From NCBI GenBank assembly GCA_030268105.1, contig BSDZ01000016.1, positions 2,611,501 to 2,675,500 of the forward strand: a stretch of 64,000 bases of DNA, given 5' to 3'. The notes under the pieces were generated by a model. That model saw only the letters and a list, made by a program, of their open reading frames with translations. It did not search any database and was not told the DNA's origin. This document shows positions 1 to 10,895 of this stretch, in pieces (positions within the stretch are counted from its first letter, which is position 1; each line of letters opens with the position of its first letter). The DNA comes from Volvox africanus (Eukaryota; Chlorophyta; Chlorophyceae; Chlamydomonadales; Volvocaceae). Both the position numbers and the translations under genes were made by a program.

Positions 1-75
1 ACAGACAGACAGACGCAGACAGACAGACAGACGCAGACAGACAGACAGACGCAGACAGACAGACACAGACAGACA
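1..75. repeat. (ACAG)n / ACGCAGAC microsatellite
   Basis: The window opens in a tetranucleotide tract of ACAG units, interrupted at regular intervals by GC so that a higher-order unit of about 20 bp recurs. It probably lies in an intron of the minus-strand NAF1-like gene, because the last visible exon of that gene ends at 141 and the gene must continue to the left. Confidence 0.9.
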
Positions 76-140
76 TGCCTGGCCACCGAAGTGCCCGGAG
101 GTCTTGGACGCCCACCATCTGCCGCCCGCGCAAGGCCCAC

Positions 141-2335
141 CTGAAGGCGTACAGCGGCTGAGTGACGGGCCCGAACACCTCCTCCAGCAGCCCGAGTGGA
201 CGCCGATCCTCAGACACCACCAAACTCCTGTCAGGGGGGGGGGCAAGAGGAAAACGGTTTGTGTCAGTTGGGAAGTTGGGAGTTGCAAGTGTTCATCGTC
301 ACGGTTAACGCCTTCACCAGCTTCCCGCCATTTTCCCACTCACCTAGGGGCCTTACATCTGCATGACGTGAATGTCCCGATCTCCCACCCAATCCCTGCT
401 CTCCTGGACAAATGAACATTGCCTTTGCCTATAACCTACCAGTTGTGCACCCCAGCCTTTGGACTCTTGCTGCCACGTTATCCTGAAATTCGCCATACCC
501 TCCGAAACCATCCTAATAGCCCGTACCGCCACCTACCCTTCCTCTCTCACTCACCCCTCTGCCAGCGGGCGGCTGTTGGCCAGCCCCTGCATCACCAACA
601 TGCCCTCACACACACTCATGCAACCGCCCGCTGGCTCCATTACGTCATCGGCCGTCACCTCCACTCCAGCGAGATCCGGAGGCGCGGCCGGCCAACCCTG
701 GAGCGCGAAGAAGGGAGGAAGAACCCTCCCAAAACTTGACATAAAAAACAACAAGATGACGAGATTCGAACCCGTACAGGAGTAAGGAGGACATGTATGC
801 ATTTGAACAAGAACACACAATTCACGGTTCCAAAGCTACAAGACAAATATCCGCATTGGGTTAGGTGCTCTCCTAAGGAACAAGTCTCGTGACGAGCTAA
901 GACAGCTATCCACCGCCTGGTGACAAGTGCGAAGCGGTTAGCGTCAGGCGCCCACGCCCTGCTGCCAGCTTCTATCGGCTCGACGAATCACCCATCTTGA
1001 CCCATACTGACTGTCGTCTCATGACTCTCCCCTTCCCCCTTAACGCCTCTCTGCGCTGTGCAGCCTTCCCACCAGGTCTTTCACGGTGGTCCAGGCGGGC
1101 CCCCCGCCCCCCTCGCTGTCCTCCTTGTCGTCCTCCTCGTCCGCCTCCGCGTAGGCCCGCGTGATGAGGACCCGCATACCCTGGTGGTCCAGAGCCTGTC
1201 CTTGGGGGGGAGGCAGTGCAGTGCAGGAGGCGGTGGGTTAGAGGGTCGCGGAAAGAAAACTGAAACTGACACCCCCCGGTGGTTGTGGTTGTGGTGACGG
1301 TGGTGGTTGTGGTTGTGGTTGTGGTGGTGGTGGAGTGAGGGGCGGCGTTGGAACCTGGAGAAACACAATACCGCCCACAGGCGATGAGAAATCGACAACT
1401 GTCAGTTTTGGGGCGGCTTTTGGGATTGGGACGTAGGCGAGGGTGATGGGCTGTCAGGTCAATGAGGTCAGGCGGCAAGATAGGGAGTTTCAACTCACGA
1501 TGGGTACGAGGAGTACGATGGGTACGAGGAGACCTAATGTCGACGTTGTGGGAGTAGCGAAAGAGGGGAATGCCAGGTGAGCACGGATGATGGGTCGGGT
1601 GAGGAGGGGCAGAGAGAGGAGATGCATGGGTGACACGCATGAGTCACTTCGTCATGGGCCTTGCGTTCCTTCGCCGTCCCGCGGGACGCATGAGGCTGTA
1701 GCAAGGCACGAACGACGTACAGCATACCTGCAACTCCTCGTCGTCCACCATTCGGTTTAAGGCCGCTACAGCCGCCGCCGCCACGTCATCCTCATCCTCG
1801 CTGCTACTGCTCAACGGGTCGCTATCCGTCTCTACTTCTCGCATTGTTACGTCGTCGCCACCATTGGCAGTAGCAGGCTCGCGGTATATTAGGCGCAGCT
1901 TTAAGACTGTACTACCGTTGTCGGCCGGCGCCAACTCGAGCCGCAGCGAGATGGGATTGGTGGCCGAGGTGCGTTGTCTCGCCACAGCTGCTAAAGCCCG
2001 CACATCAACCTCGGCAACTTCCTTACTGCTATCATCGCCACCGCTACCGTCATCACTACTTTCCTCTTCACTACTGGAATCATTGCTACTGTCACTTTCT
2101 AAGTCATCATCGCTGTCATCACTGTCATCGCTACTGTCACTGTCATCGCTACTGTCACTGTCGTCGCTGACATGGCGGTGTGTCGGTGCTGGCGCAAGGA
2201 CCTCCAACGCCGCCGCAGCTGCGGCCGCAGCGACCTCCAAATCATCGACACTGGGTAAATCAAATATGGCCGGGTCTTCGTACGTCAAGTTGTCGTACAA
2301 GTCGGCTGCAACGGCGATTCCGGGCATTGAGCGGC
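141..2335 (-). CDS. NAF1: NAF1-like H/ACA snoRNP assembly factor (Gar1/Naf1 family), 3' end beyond window
   Basis: Four exons splice in phase on the minus strand: 2335-1728, 1195-1073 (this donor is less certain), 697-555 and 227-141. The first codes a low-complexity acidic stretch of Ser/Asp/Glu runs, then a DDEELQ end. The last two join into the Gar1/Naf1 RNA-binding core, with VTADDVMEPAG, then SEDRRPLGLLEEVFGPV and TQPLYAFR. This is the family signature 'EDR.PLG.. E.FGPV..P.Y..R'. Naf1 is known to bind dyskerin and chaperone early H/ACA RNP assembly in the nucleus, and is then replaced by Gar1. The acidic N-terminal region is typical of Naf1 and not of Gar1, which carries RGG repeats. The exon at 2335 begins after a TAG acceptor in phase 1, so an upstream exon may exist; otherwise translation could begin at the ATG at 2327. 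The exon ending at 141 has a GTGGGC donor, so the C-terminal part lies left of the window. Confidence 0.75.
1277..1334. repeat. GGT/TGTGGT simple repeat in NAF1 intron
   Basis: A run of GGTTGT and GGTGGT units lies in the intron between exons 2335-1728 and 1195-1073. On the minus strand it reads as a His/Asn/Thr-rich open frame, which is a composition artefact and not a gene. Confidence 0.8.
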
Positions 2336-5300
2336 CTACATGAACGGCGAGCGGCAGCGAACCCAGCAGATTGTGGGTTTCTGGTTGTCGAGATTTGCAA
2401 CTGGCGGGAGGAGCGAAGGGGCTGCGCGGGGATGACAAGATGCGGTTCCGGAGAGACTTGGTGCGTCGACAAAGAAACCTTATTGAAACCTAATTTGAGA
2501 TGACGAGGATATGTAGGTAAAGACGGAGGCCTAAGGAATGATGGAGTGTGATGATGCCCCCGTAATGAGGACGGGTGACACAAGAGAGACCTTTCGCGGA
2601 CATCACGAGCAAAAACATTTTGAGAGGTACTCCGCCACCAGCAAACTTGGAGCACTTTTTGCAGTCCCTAAAGACAGAAATAAAAATTAGTCCCAAGGAT
2701 GCTGGTGGCGTTCAAGTAGTGGCGAGTGAGGGTTTACAAAAGAACTCGCACGCGCATCAACTCCGGAATTCGCTGCCGGTTGGCGCATTATGCGCAGGTA
2801 ACGCAGCCCTTTCGAATATCCCTATATAAAGTAGCAGGGCGAAGATCGATTGATTCTTTGAAATTTCACAGCTTGAAACAATCTGATTAAAGCCGGCTGT
2901 CTTTTGACACCGTTATGCAACCGACAGCGTTTCCTTTGCCGGGGAAGACCAGCCCACCTGAATGCATATCGTTAACTGGTTGCATTTCGACATCACAAGG
3001 AACTTCGGCTCCAGCAGCCGCAGCCGCCGCCAACAAGTCTCTTTCCATTCAAGCAGCCTTAACCTTCCAGGTTTAGAACTTGATTGAATTAAAACGAAAT
3101 TGTTGCTCAATACTTTAACACAATACAATAATCATGCTTTAAATCGACCGGAAAATCTCTCGGCGCATAGACCTGAGCGACGATAGGCGAGGCGATGACG
3201 TGATAAATTGAATGGCATCCACAATCATAACACAAGTACACATGATGACAAGGACGACTGAGGCTTGCATGATGCAGGGAGCCTGGATCCCCGGAATCCT
3301 GTTGCCATCCAGTGGTCGTTGCCTGCCGTATAGCACTTGAACTGCCGATCACCGGATGTCCCTGCTGCTACCAGCTAGCCAGTAGGCTCCATCCATTTTC
3401 AAATACCATTCATTACAAGTTATCGAAATTTTATAAAATATCTACAACTAGGAATCCGGATATGATGTCCCCCTCAGCCTCCAGGATTACCTTCGTGCTT
3501 TGTCGGAACGTTCACCAATTCGCACTTCATGAGGCCAACATAAGGCCAATTAAATTTCTTAGAAAATTCCTCGTTATATTGTCATCCCAGCACTTGCCGC
3601 TTGATGCCCCAGCGGATCGAGTAGCTACCTAGCTTGGATGCATGGATTAATGACGATGAATCCGTATGAATCATCGTATTATTTATATACAATGTAACAT
3701 CTAATTATCTCTTACAGGAGTTACCCTTGATGTATTGATTTCCGCGTACTTGGCTCCTCTGTGCCTGTTGTTCGTTTCGAACATCCCTAGGCGGGATGGG
3801 ATAAGCTACCTGGTATCCCCGGTCGCACTGCCTATTGCGGGAAGGGGAAGGACAGGGGAGGTGGGAGGGGGCTAGCCTGTTCGTATTCACCGCTGTACTG
3901 CCCTGCCCTGATGAACAGCGTGCGTGACCAGGCTAGGCACAGTCGCTTCGCATTACATTGCATCACATCGCATCAATATTTCTATTGCCATTTCTTCGCT
4001 CATCCTCCCTCTTTCTGCGCTGAAGTGCGCACCAGCTAGCCGTTTTGATGTCTTACTCAGACAGGAAGGGGTCGGGGCTTATGGGGCCAGAAGGCGTGGA
4101 GATGCGACGGGCGTTGCTGATCTTATACGATCTTAGCGGCTCGCTGTCTTCTTCTTTTAATTCGAAAGTCTACACCAAGTCATCACTTTTATATTTCATG
4201 TCGACGGACTTGCGCATCTCTGCAAGGCTCTATTCAAAATACGCGTCGATACAGTAACCGGTGCCAGAATAATGCATTGAATGGTGCCTCATAAGCTTTG
4301 CTTTGCTTTGAGATGTGTGTGGTTAACACGAGAATCCCCATTTGGGTTGAGTTTAGCTGTAGCGGGCGAAGCGGCAAGGGGGCACGCGACAGGCCGCAGA
4401 CCGGCTAGCTTGACACACGCAGCAGAAACTCATCGCGGCAATTCTTGCGCACGAGCTGAAGAGTTGAGTCAAAGAAAAAAAATAGAAAAGAAGAAACATG
4501 CATTTGGTACGGTTAATTGTATCTCATGTGCGCGATTCGCAAGGGCATGGTTCGTAAGAAGGCAGGTAGGCCAGCAGGGTAGCCAGGGCACTGAGGGTTA
4601 CCCAGGGCTTCGAGCTATTGCCTTATGTTTGGAAAGGTCCTTAGCCGTGGTGGCCGTCGAACGTCTCATTTTTTAATTACTGAAAGTCCTAAAACGGGCC
4701 GATGCGGGCAGCAGGTTACCCAGGTTACTCCCCACGATAATAACCGCGGGGAAATGAAAGCTCGGCGTGTGAATTGTTTATTACCATGGTGCCATCAAAC
4801 GCGAAAATCGCATGTCAGATGATTTCTATAACTCGATGCGGCGACGTTTTGTGCTGCTAACCAACAACCCTGCGTTAGTGACAAATCGCGCCCTATACTT
4901 GCATGCATCCCTTTCTTCGTACAGCACGATCAGTACTGCTTTACGTAATGGCGCTTTCGCTATACCTTGGATGAGTTATCGGCTTCATACCACGTTGCAT
5001 TACATCGCATTAAGCCTATAATCTAAGTCAATATGTAACGTCTAAGATAGACGCTCGATTACACCTATAAACGTGATGAAATTGTAGGGTTACTCATCAG
5101 CACTACCCTACCAACTCTCCTTACGAGTACTCGCTAGGTATACGTTGTTGTGTTTCGCTATTCTTCTGTGCGTCCCTCTATCTTCCTGGCTTTGAGCAGT
5201 CTGGTCGCAACAGACTTCCACAAAATAATCCATATCGTCTTCATTTCATATTTACGTAGGGTAGAAACATTGTTATGATGATGCTGTCCAATGGAATCGA

Positions 5301-6701
5301 GTTTCGGCGAGCGACTGCAGCAGACGCCGCGCATCTCAACACTTTGAGGATCACCATAATAGTGTGAGTTCAATTCAACGGAAAATGTTGGAGTTTGTTT
5401 CATTCTTATTGCTATGGATTGTTCACTTACGATAACGCCATGCAAAAGGACGGGTCGGTTCGCACATAGGTACTTGCAACGCGTGAAGTCGAATATTTTA
5501 GAAAAATATGAATATAAGATTACCAAATTTTATTAACCTTTCGATTACATTGCGCCGGATATGTATGCCTGAATCTGCACGTAGCGATAGACGCATTCAC
5601 GAACCGGCCGGCGGTAACCACCTTACTAATTAAAATAAATTCTGTTCTGCAGTGTAGATTTTACAATTCATTAAATGGAGAACCGGCGGCCTTAGCATGT
5701 GTCGGTCTGACCTTTTCTGACTTGTCGACATCGCTATGCTGCGCGTGCATTGCTTGATCGTGATGCGTGTATTGGAAATGTAATCGATTGCACTCCCAAA
5801 AATTTGTTCAATCCCACAGGTTGCTTATGAAGTCATCATTCGGCGAATATGTTGGTGACCTGATGACGGAAGGTATGTGGACGTATGTGCTTGGGCAAGC
5901 CGTGGCAGGCGATTCCCGAGAACCCAACCGAGCGCAGCCGAATCCAGAGGAATTCCGGCCGAATCCAGAGGTATTCCGGCCGAATCCAGAGGAATTCACC
6001 TGGGATGTTATGATGTAATTAGTATAGCTGTGGCAGAGGCATGATGAAGCCGGGGATTCCTGATCACCAAAATCCTTTTGGTGGCCCAGGCAGGTTCCTC
6101 CTGACCCCTCCCACGGTGATGTAGCCGGCCCATGCATCGAAAAGGACAAGGTTTAGGCTTAGACGTACGAGATACAGAGTTTATCAGTAACAGTTCCTCT
6201 CTCGTTGCCATAAAGCATTTGATGTTGTAGTGTCCTACTTAGGATACCTACGGGTAGTAATACTTGAAATGGATTCGATTTGATGTTTAGATATTTGATT
6301 TGTTTGGTGTCGTCTATCTGATGGACATCTTGCAATCTAGCTATAGCGTCTCCGTTGCTGAAGGTGGATATCCTACCATTTTACAACAATATGCATGGTT
6401 TAAATAAGCAGGTGGGAGAGCAACGAGGGGGACTATTTTTATTTTCTTAACTTTGCTTCATTATAATTTGATTCATTCTTCGCAAGGTTATGCTCGCACG
6501 GTCTATTAGACGTGATCCATACATGATATAGAAGCGATGAAAAGATAGACGTCGTTTGTTGTTGTGGCAGCTCGCTGCCTAATTTCGCGTCGCCAGTTCA
6601 GTAGCGTCGTCATGTGCAATGCCTTCCTTCCGAGCCTTCCAACGAGCCGACCGCGCATGTATTAATGATATATACTTCTACAAGCCAGGAATGTGGGATG
6701 A
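2336..6701. other. Intergenic, no supported gene
   Basis: AT-rich sequence with short open frames on both strands. None has a recognisable domain, a credible splice chain or sustained coding composition. An unfound first exon of the NAF1-like gene could lie just right of 2336. The only structured piece seen is the short tandem repeat near 5940. Confidence 0.5.
5940..5998. repeat. 21-bp tandem repeat, about 2.8 copies
   Basis: The unit GAATCCAGAGGAATTCCGGCC is present almost three times, with one A-to-T change in the middle copy. It would encode a heptad of the form PNPEEFR on the plus strand, but the surrounding frame is short and has no other support. Confidence 0.85.
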
Positions 6702-7667
6702 ATGTGGGATGAACGCCCTTGCTTCCCTCCATCCCGTCCCCCTCCTTTCCGACCTCTTCCACGCCTCTCCGCAGCTGCATTAGTTGCAGCAGCGGCAGTG
6801 CAGCCGCCACCGCTCGTTTGGAGACCGCCGAAGTCCCCGCCGCCTTCACCGTCCCCCAGCCGAATTCCCGCACCCCCTTCGCCGCAGCCCCCGTCCCCGC
6901 CACAATCTCCCATTTCGCTGTATCCGAGCCCACCACCACCCAGGCCCAACAAGTCCCCACCGCCGTCACCCTCGCCGTCCAGACCATCCTCATCGCCACC
7001 AAAACCCAGACCTCCGCCACCACCATCCCCTCCACCACCTAAGATCGGAGTGTCCTCCCCGCCGCCGCCCCCGCCACCACCGCCACCGCCACTGCCTTCC
7101 TTGATCCCGAGTGGGATGTTACCACCTTTACAAAGGTTCCCTCCTCCCCCTCCTCCCCCTCCCACTCCTCCCAAGCCACCACGCCCGCCGCCCTTCCCTC
7201 CTCGCCCACCCGTCCAACCCCCGGTCCCACCAAGGCCGCCAGCACCTCCCCCATCTCCCAGACCTCCTCGCCCTCCACCCAATCCCCCTCGAATGCCACC
7301 CAGCCCGTCTCCACCATCGCCCAGGCCCCCTCGACCGCCACCACGGCGCTCTCCACCATCACCGCCACCTCAGCACCTTCACCCAACACCACAGCCATCT
7401 TCGCCGTCACCCAAGCCTCCCAAACGCTCATCCAAGCCCAGCCGACCTCCTCAAAATCCCACTCGACCTCCACGCAAGCCCCTTCACCTGCCACGAATGC
7501 CCCCTTCAACACCCCCCAAGCCCCCAACACCACCTTTCAAGCCCCCAAGGCCATCCCACAAACCCCCTTCACGGTCCCCCAAGCCCCCAAGGCCACCCCC
7601 GAAGCCCCCCACACCACCCCCCAAGCCCCCAAGGCGATACTCGAAGCCCCCTTCACCATCGTCATGA
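6702..7667 (+). CDS. Hydroxyproline-rich glycoprotein-type protein (Pro/Ser/Arg-rich), probably an exon of a larger gene
   Basis: An open frame of about 320 residues is made almost wholly of PPSPPP, PPRPP and PPKPP motifs, the composition of volvocine cell-wall and extracellular-matrix HRGPs and of pherophorin linkers. Such proteins are secreted, prolyl-hydroxylated and arabinosylated. Third codon positions of the Pro codons vary freely (CCA, CCC, CCG, CCT), which argues that this frame is selected as protein. No signal peptide or globular pherophorin domain is visible. The first ATG sits just before a TTGCAG that could be a splice acceptor near 6787, so the true exon may start there and join an upstream exon I could not find. 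The frame ends at a stop at 7665-7667. It could also be the linker exon of a matrix protease or a lectin. Confidence 0.5.
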   Translation: MWDERPCFPPSRPPPFRPLPRLSAAALVAAAAVQPPPLVWRPPKSPPPSPSPSRIPAPPSPQPPSPPQSPISLYPSPPPPRPNKSPPPSPSPSRPSSSPPKPRPPPPPSPPPPKIGVSSPPPPPPPPPPPLPSLIPSGMLPPLQRFPPPPPPPPTPPKPPRPPPFPPRPPVQPPVPPRPPAPPPSPRPPRPPPNPPRMPPSPSPPSPRPPRPPPRRSPPSPPPQHLHPTPQPSSPSPKPPKRSSKPSRPPQNPTRPPRKPLHLPRMPPSTPPKPPTPPFKPPRPSHKPPSRSPKPPRPPPKPPTPPPKPPRRYSKPPSPSS

Positions 7668-7800
7668 TCATCCTCATTGCCAAACCCTGCCACCGGTGCG
7701 GCCTCACGCACATCTCGATAAATCTGCAATTATATACGTACTACGCCAGGCTGCCGTGGACGGTCTAATGCGACTCCCTGATTGGATTCTATTTATCTAC

Positions 7801-7845
7801 CAGCACTGCCAGCACTGCCAGCACTGCCAGCACTGCCAGCACTAC
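7801..7845. repeat. 9-bp tandem repeat CAGCACTGC x5
   Basis: Five consecutive copies of CAGCACTGC, the last with one change. Confidence 0.9.
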
Positions 7846-7944
7846 CGTGTCCGCTGCATGCGATGGCGACTTGGGTGTGTCTCCCTCCCTAACGTGTGCG
7901 TTCCCTGCATGTGTACGGCGTGAGTCACCAACCCTTATTTTACA

Positions 7945-7949
7945 TGTAA
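7945..7949 (+). promoter_or_regulatory. Candidate TGTAA polyadenylation signal
   Basis: TGTAA is the usual polyadenylation signal of volvocine algae. This copy lies about 280 bases after the stop of the HRGP-type frame, a normal 3' UTR length. A five-base motif occurs often by chance, so the call rests on position only. Confidence 0.3.
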
Positions 7950-9275
7950 TCGTACATTGAGACAAACACTACTACAGGATGAAGAGTCTGCGTCTAACAG
8001 GTGCTATGGTGTGACAGCGTCACGCCAAGCTCAAGGCCCCGCACTCATCACGTGCAGAGGCAGCAGTGGCCAATACAGCCGTTGAACAGGGGTTGAGGGC
8101 GGAAAGACTTGTACGAAGAAGGGAGAGCTGGACTGGATGGGCGGCGGCTGGGAGGTCGGGAGGTGTGAGAGAGGGTTGGGTTTAGAGACAATGGCCATGC
8201 GATTAAGTGGCAGGAGGCACGCTGGTAGCAGCGAGATGGAGCGAGAGGAAGCAGGCACGGGTCCGGGGGAGGGGAGGCGAAATCGCCATTAAACAACTGT
8301 TCGTCCGTACGTTCATACGTACGTTTTGAATGTAATGTCGTATTGTATTATAAATTAATATACATGACTCATATTACTTCGGTACTTTTTTTCTGAAATC
8401 CGGGACGCTAACTACACACCAGGATGTTGAATGCGGACTTGTGGTCATCTAATGAACGAAACCTCAGCATGGACCCCAGTTGCTGTTGGTTGGGTAGGTA
8501 GCAGTTGTCGGCTTGTTGATTGGGCCATTGTACGTGAGTTCCAGCGGGAGAGGGTCCCGAAGCGCTTCATTTTGTAGCGGACAAACGACGTAAATGCATG
8601 CTGCTGAAGGGGCTGAGGTCGCTCGGCCAAAATTGCGACACAAAAATTATTACATAAAAGTGCCAAATTGGCCCTGTCTGGTCATCGGACCTGCCTGCCC
8701 CAAACACGACTACGTACGTATGCAGGGTACATGTATGTAACACCATCCGTCGTGACATATAGACGCCCCGGCATCCGGGAGATGCGTGAGATGCATGATC
8801 ACCTTCACAAGGGGTGACTCCCGACCTTCACCTGCTTATAGATAGAGGTGCACGAAGTGAATGCCATCTAATGACACTGGATGGTTTGGTTGCCAATCTG
8901 TGTCTGTACGTTTGACGGGGCCCGAGCAAGGGGCACCCCGACTATCTGAGGCGTCGGCGGCGGCGTGATGTGGGTGACGAGATGGCGAAGACTGGCCATT
9001 GGCCCTAACAATACGTATGAATACAATCCATATCCTTACTTGTACATGAATGATGAGCTAACATGGTGAGTGGCGAATGGACGTTTTGTAATTGTGGTCC
9101 CCAGGTGGCGCATTGCTTCGCGAGGTAGGGCTATTGCATATCTACCTATTCTGCATCCCGGTTACCTACATACCTAATCTGCATCCCCGACATCACTACG
9201 GGTGTACTGCCTTCACACTTAATTTGCTGCTTTCTAAAAAAATCAAAGTATTCATTACATATGTTCTTAAGACTA

Positions 9276-9302
9276 TCTACCTACCTACCTACCTACCTAC
9301 CT
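9276..9302. repeat. (CTAC)n microsatellite
   Basis: Six or so perfect CTAC units. Confidence 0.9.
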
Positions 9303-10895
9303 ATCTTTATCGATAATAATGTCACGAACGAAGATTGCTCTAACCTTTCAAAACACTAGCTATCGAACAGCCCCGGGGCAATCTATGGCGACCGAGTGCC
9401 CTCGGCAAGCAGAAGCAAAACACCGGTTGTGTACACACCGGCGGCCAAGAGTGGCCAATAATCCACGGATAACATGTGGCACTCCGCCGCGTGGCGTTGG
9501 ATAATATTATTATTGGAAATAGCGGTAATAATCGCAACTTCGTTTGTTGTCATTACGAGTATATGCTTCTATCCACCCCTCGCTGCTTCTACGTACCTTT
9601 CTACTAACTCCCTTTTTAAGTTGCGAGTGTGTTGTAGGGTTTCCACCAGTGCAGTCCTAATCCAACTCAATAATGAGATGATGACAGATGTATGCAATCT
9701 ATTGCGAGGAGGTCTGACGAACTGTTGCTAGTTCTCATCCCTGCGAATCCCTGCCTGATGCATGGCATGTATATGTATGTATGTATGCATGTATGTATAA
9801 AAAGGTATGTTAACATCTTCCCAACTTCACCGGCATGCATTACTTGTTACGGGATTGCAGCAACAGCAAGCAAGCCCGGAGTGTATCACAAATTCGCATC
9901 TGGAGGGGCGGGGCGGGGTGGGTGGGTTACCTGGCTGCTGTCATCTAGCTTGCAGCAGCATCTATCTGCTTTCCTAGCTAGCCGCATCTAGACATCCTGA
10001 CGAAGCCCCCCGTTCATCGCATCTAGATGCATGTAGCAGGATAATATTATTGAAATACCGATATGGGTCCCCGTTTGGTAAGTTTAGATTTAAGTAAAAT
10101 GATATCCACAGCCAGGCAGGTGCTAGGTCGTATCTATCTGAGGCCCGTTGATACACGGAGCGGCCCCGTCCTGGGCTTGTATAGGATGTGTTGTGACCCA
10201 ACACAAAATTTCCATACAGGTTTATGGTGATATCCGTCCAATAAATTTTGCCCTTGATTAATTTCCTCAAATGTGAGGAAATCCAAGCGGCCCATCCGCC
10301 GGATGATTTCCCGCCCTTGACCGTTGAAATATGTATTTTCACTGCCTTTTAATTTTTTTTCCTGTTGCGCAGTGTTTATTGTCTGATAGAGTTTCCGGCG
10401 TAAGGCATGGTGGAAATCCCACGTGATGTAGTGCGTAAGCAAGCATCACAAAATGCGCGTTTCCACCCGTCAGCAGACCCATGGACTCTTGCTTCCAAAT
10501 AGTCGCCTGCTTGGAATATCACCAATTGATTCCATATGCTTGTCTCGTATTTTTGGGAAGCGATACCTAAGATTAACTCGACAATCAAACTTCGGTTGCG
10601 TGCCATTGTCATGCTGAATCGATCCGATGCTGGGTTGCTGTCTGGGAGATTGTGGCGGTTAATGCCATGCCTAACTTAACCACCGTCGGTAGATCACACC
10701 CTTGCAGCAGGGATTACAATTCTTATCCACATTGCTCACAATTTTGATTGCTGTCCACTGGGTGCTTCCTGTCCCTTGACATTTCCGAGACTGACCTTCC
10801 TAGGCCGCTGGCAATCTGTGAAAGGCAATTCATTCAGTAGATCCCATCTATACTTATGCTGAAATGTTTCGAGTCCTTATATAAGTCAAACTAGG

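Larger units (their letters stand above)
7668..10895. other. Intergenic, no supported gene
   Basis: Between the HRGP-type frame and the tetraspanin gene I see only short unconvincing frames, small tandem repeats, and pieces such as GTATGTATGTATGCATGTAT near 9775. A plausible 3' UTR of the HRGP frame occupies the first 280 bases. Confidence 0.5.

Noticed and set aside
766..785. tRNA T-arm-like sequence (GGTTCGAATCTCGT on the minus strand)
   Set aside because: The T-arm stem pairs, but no acceptor stem, D-arm or anticodon arm is found at the right distance. It lies in an intron of the NAF1-like gene.
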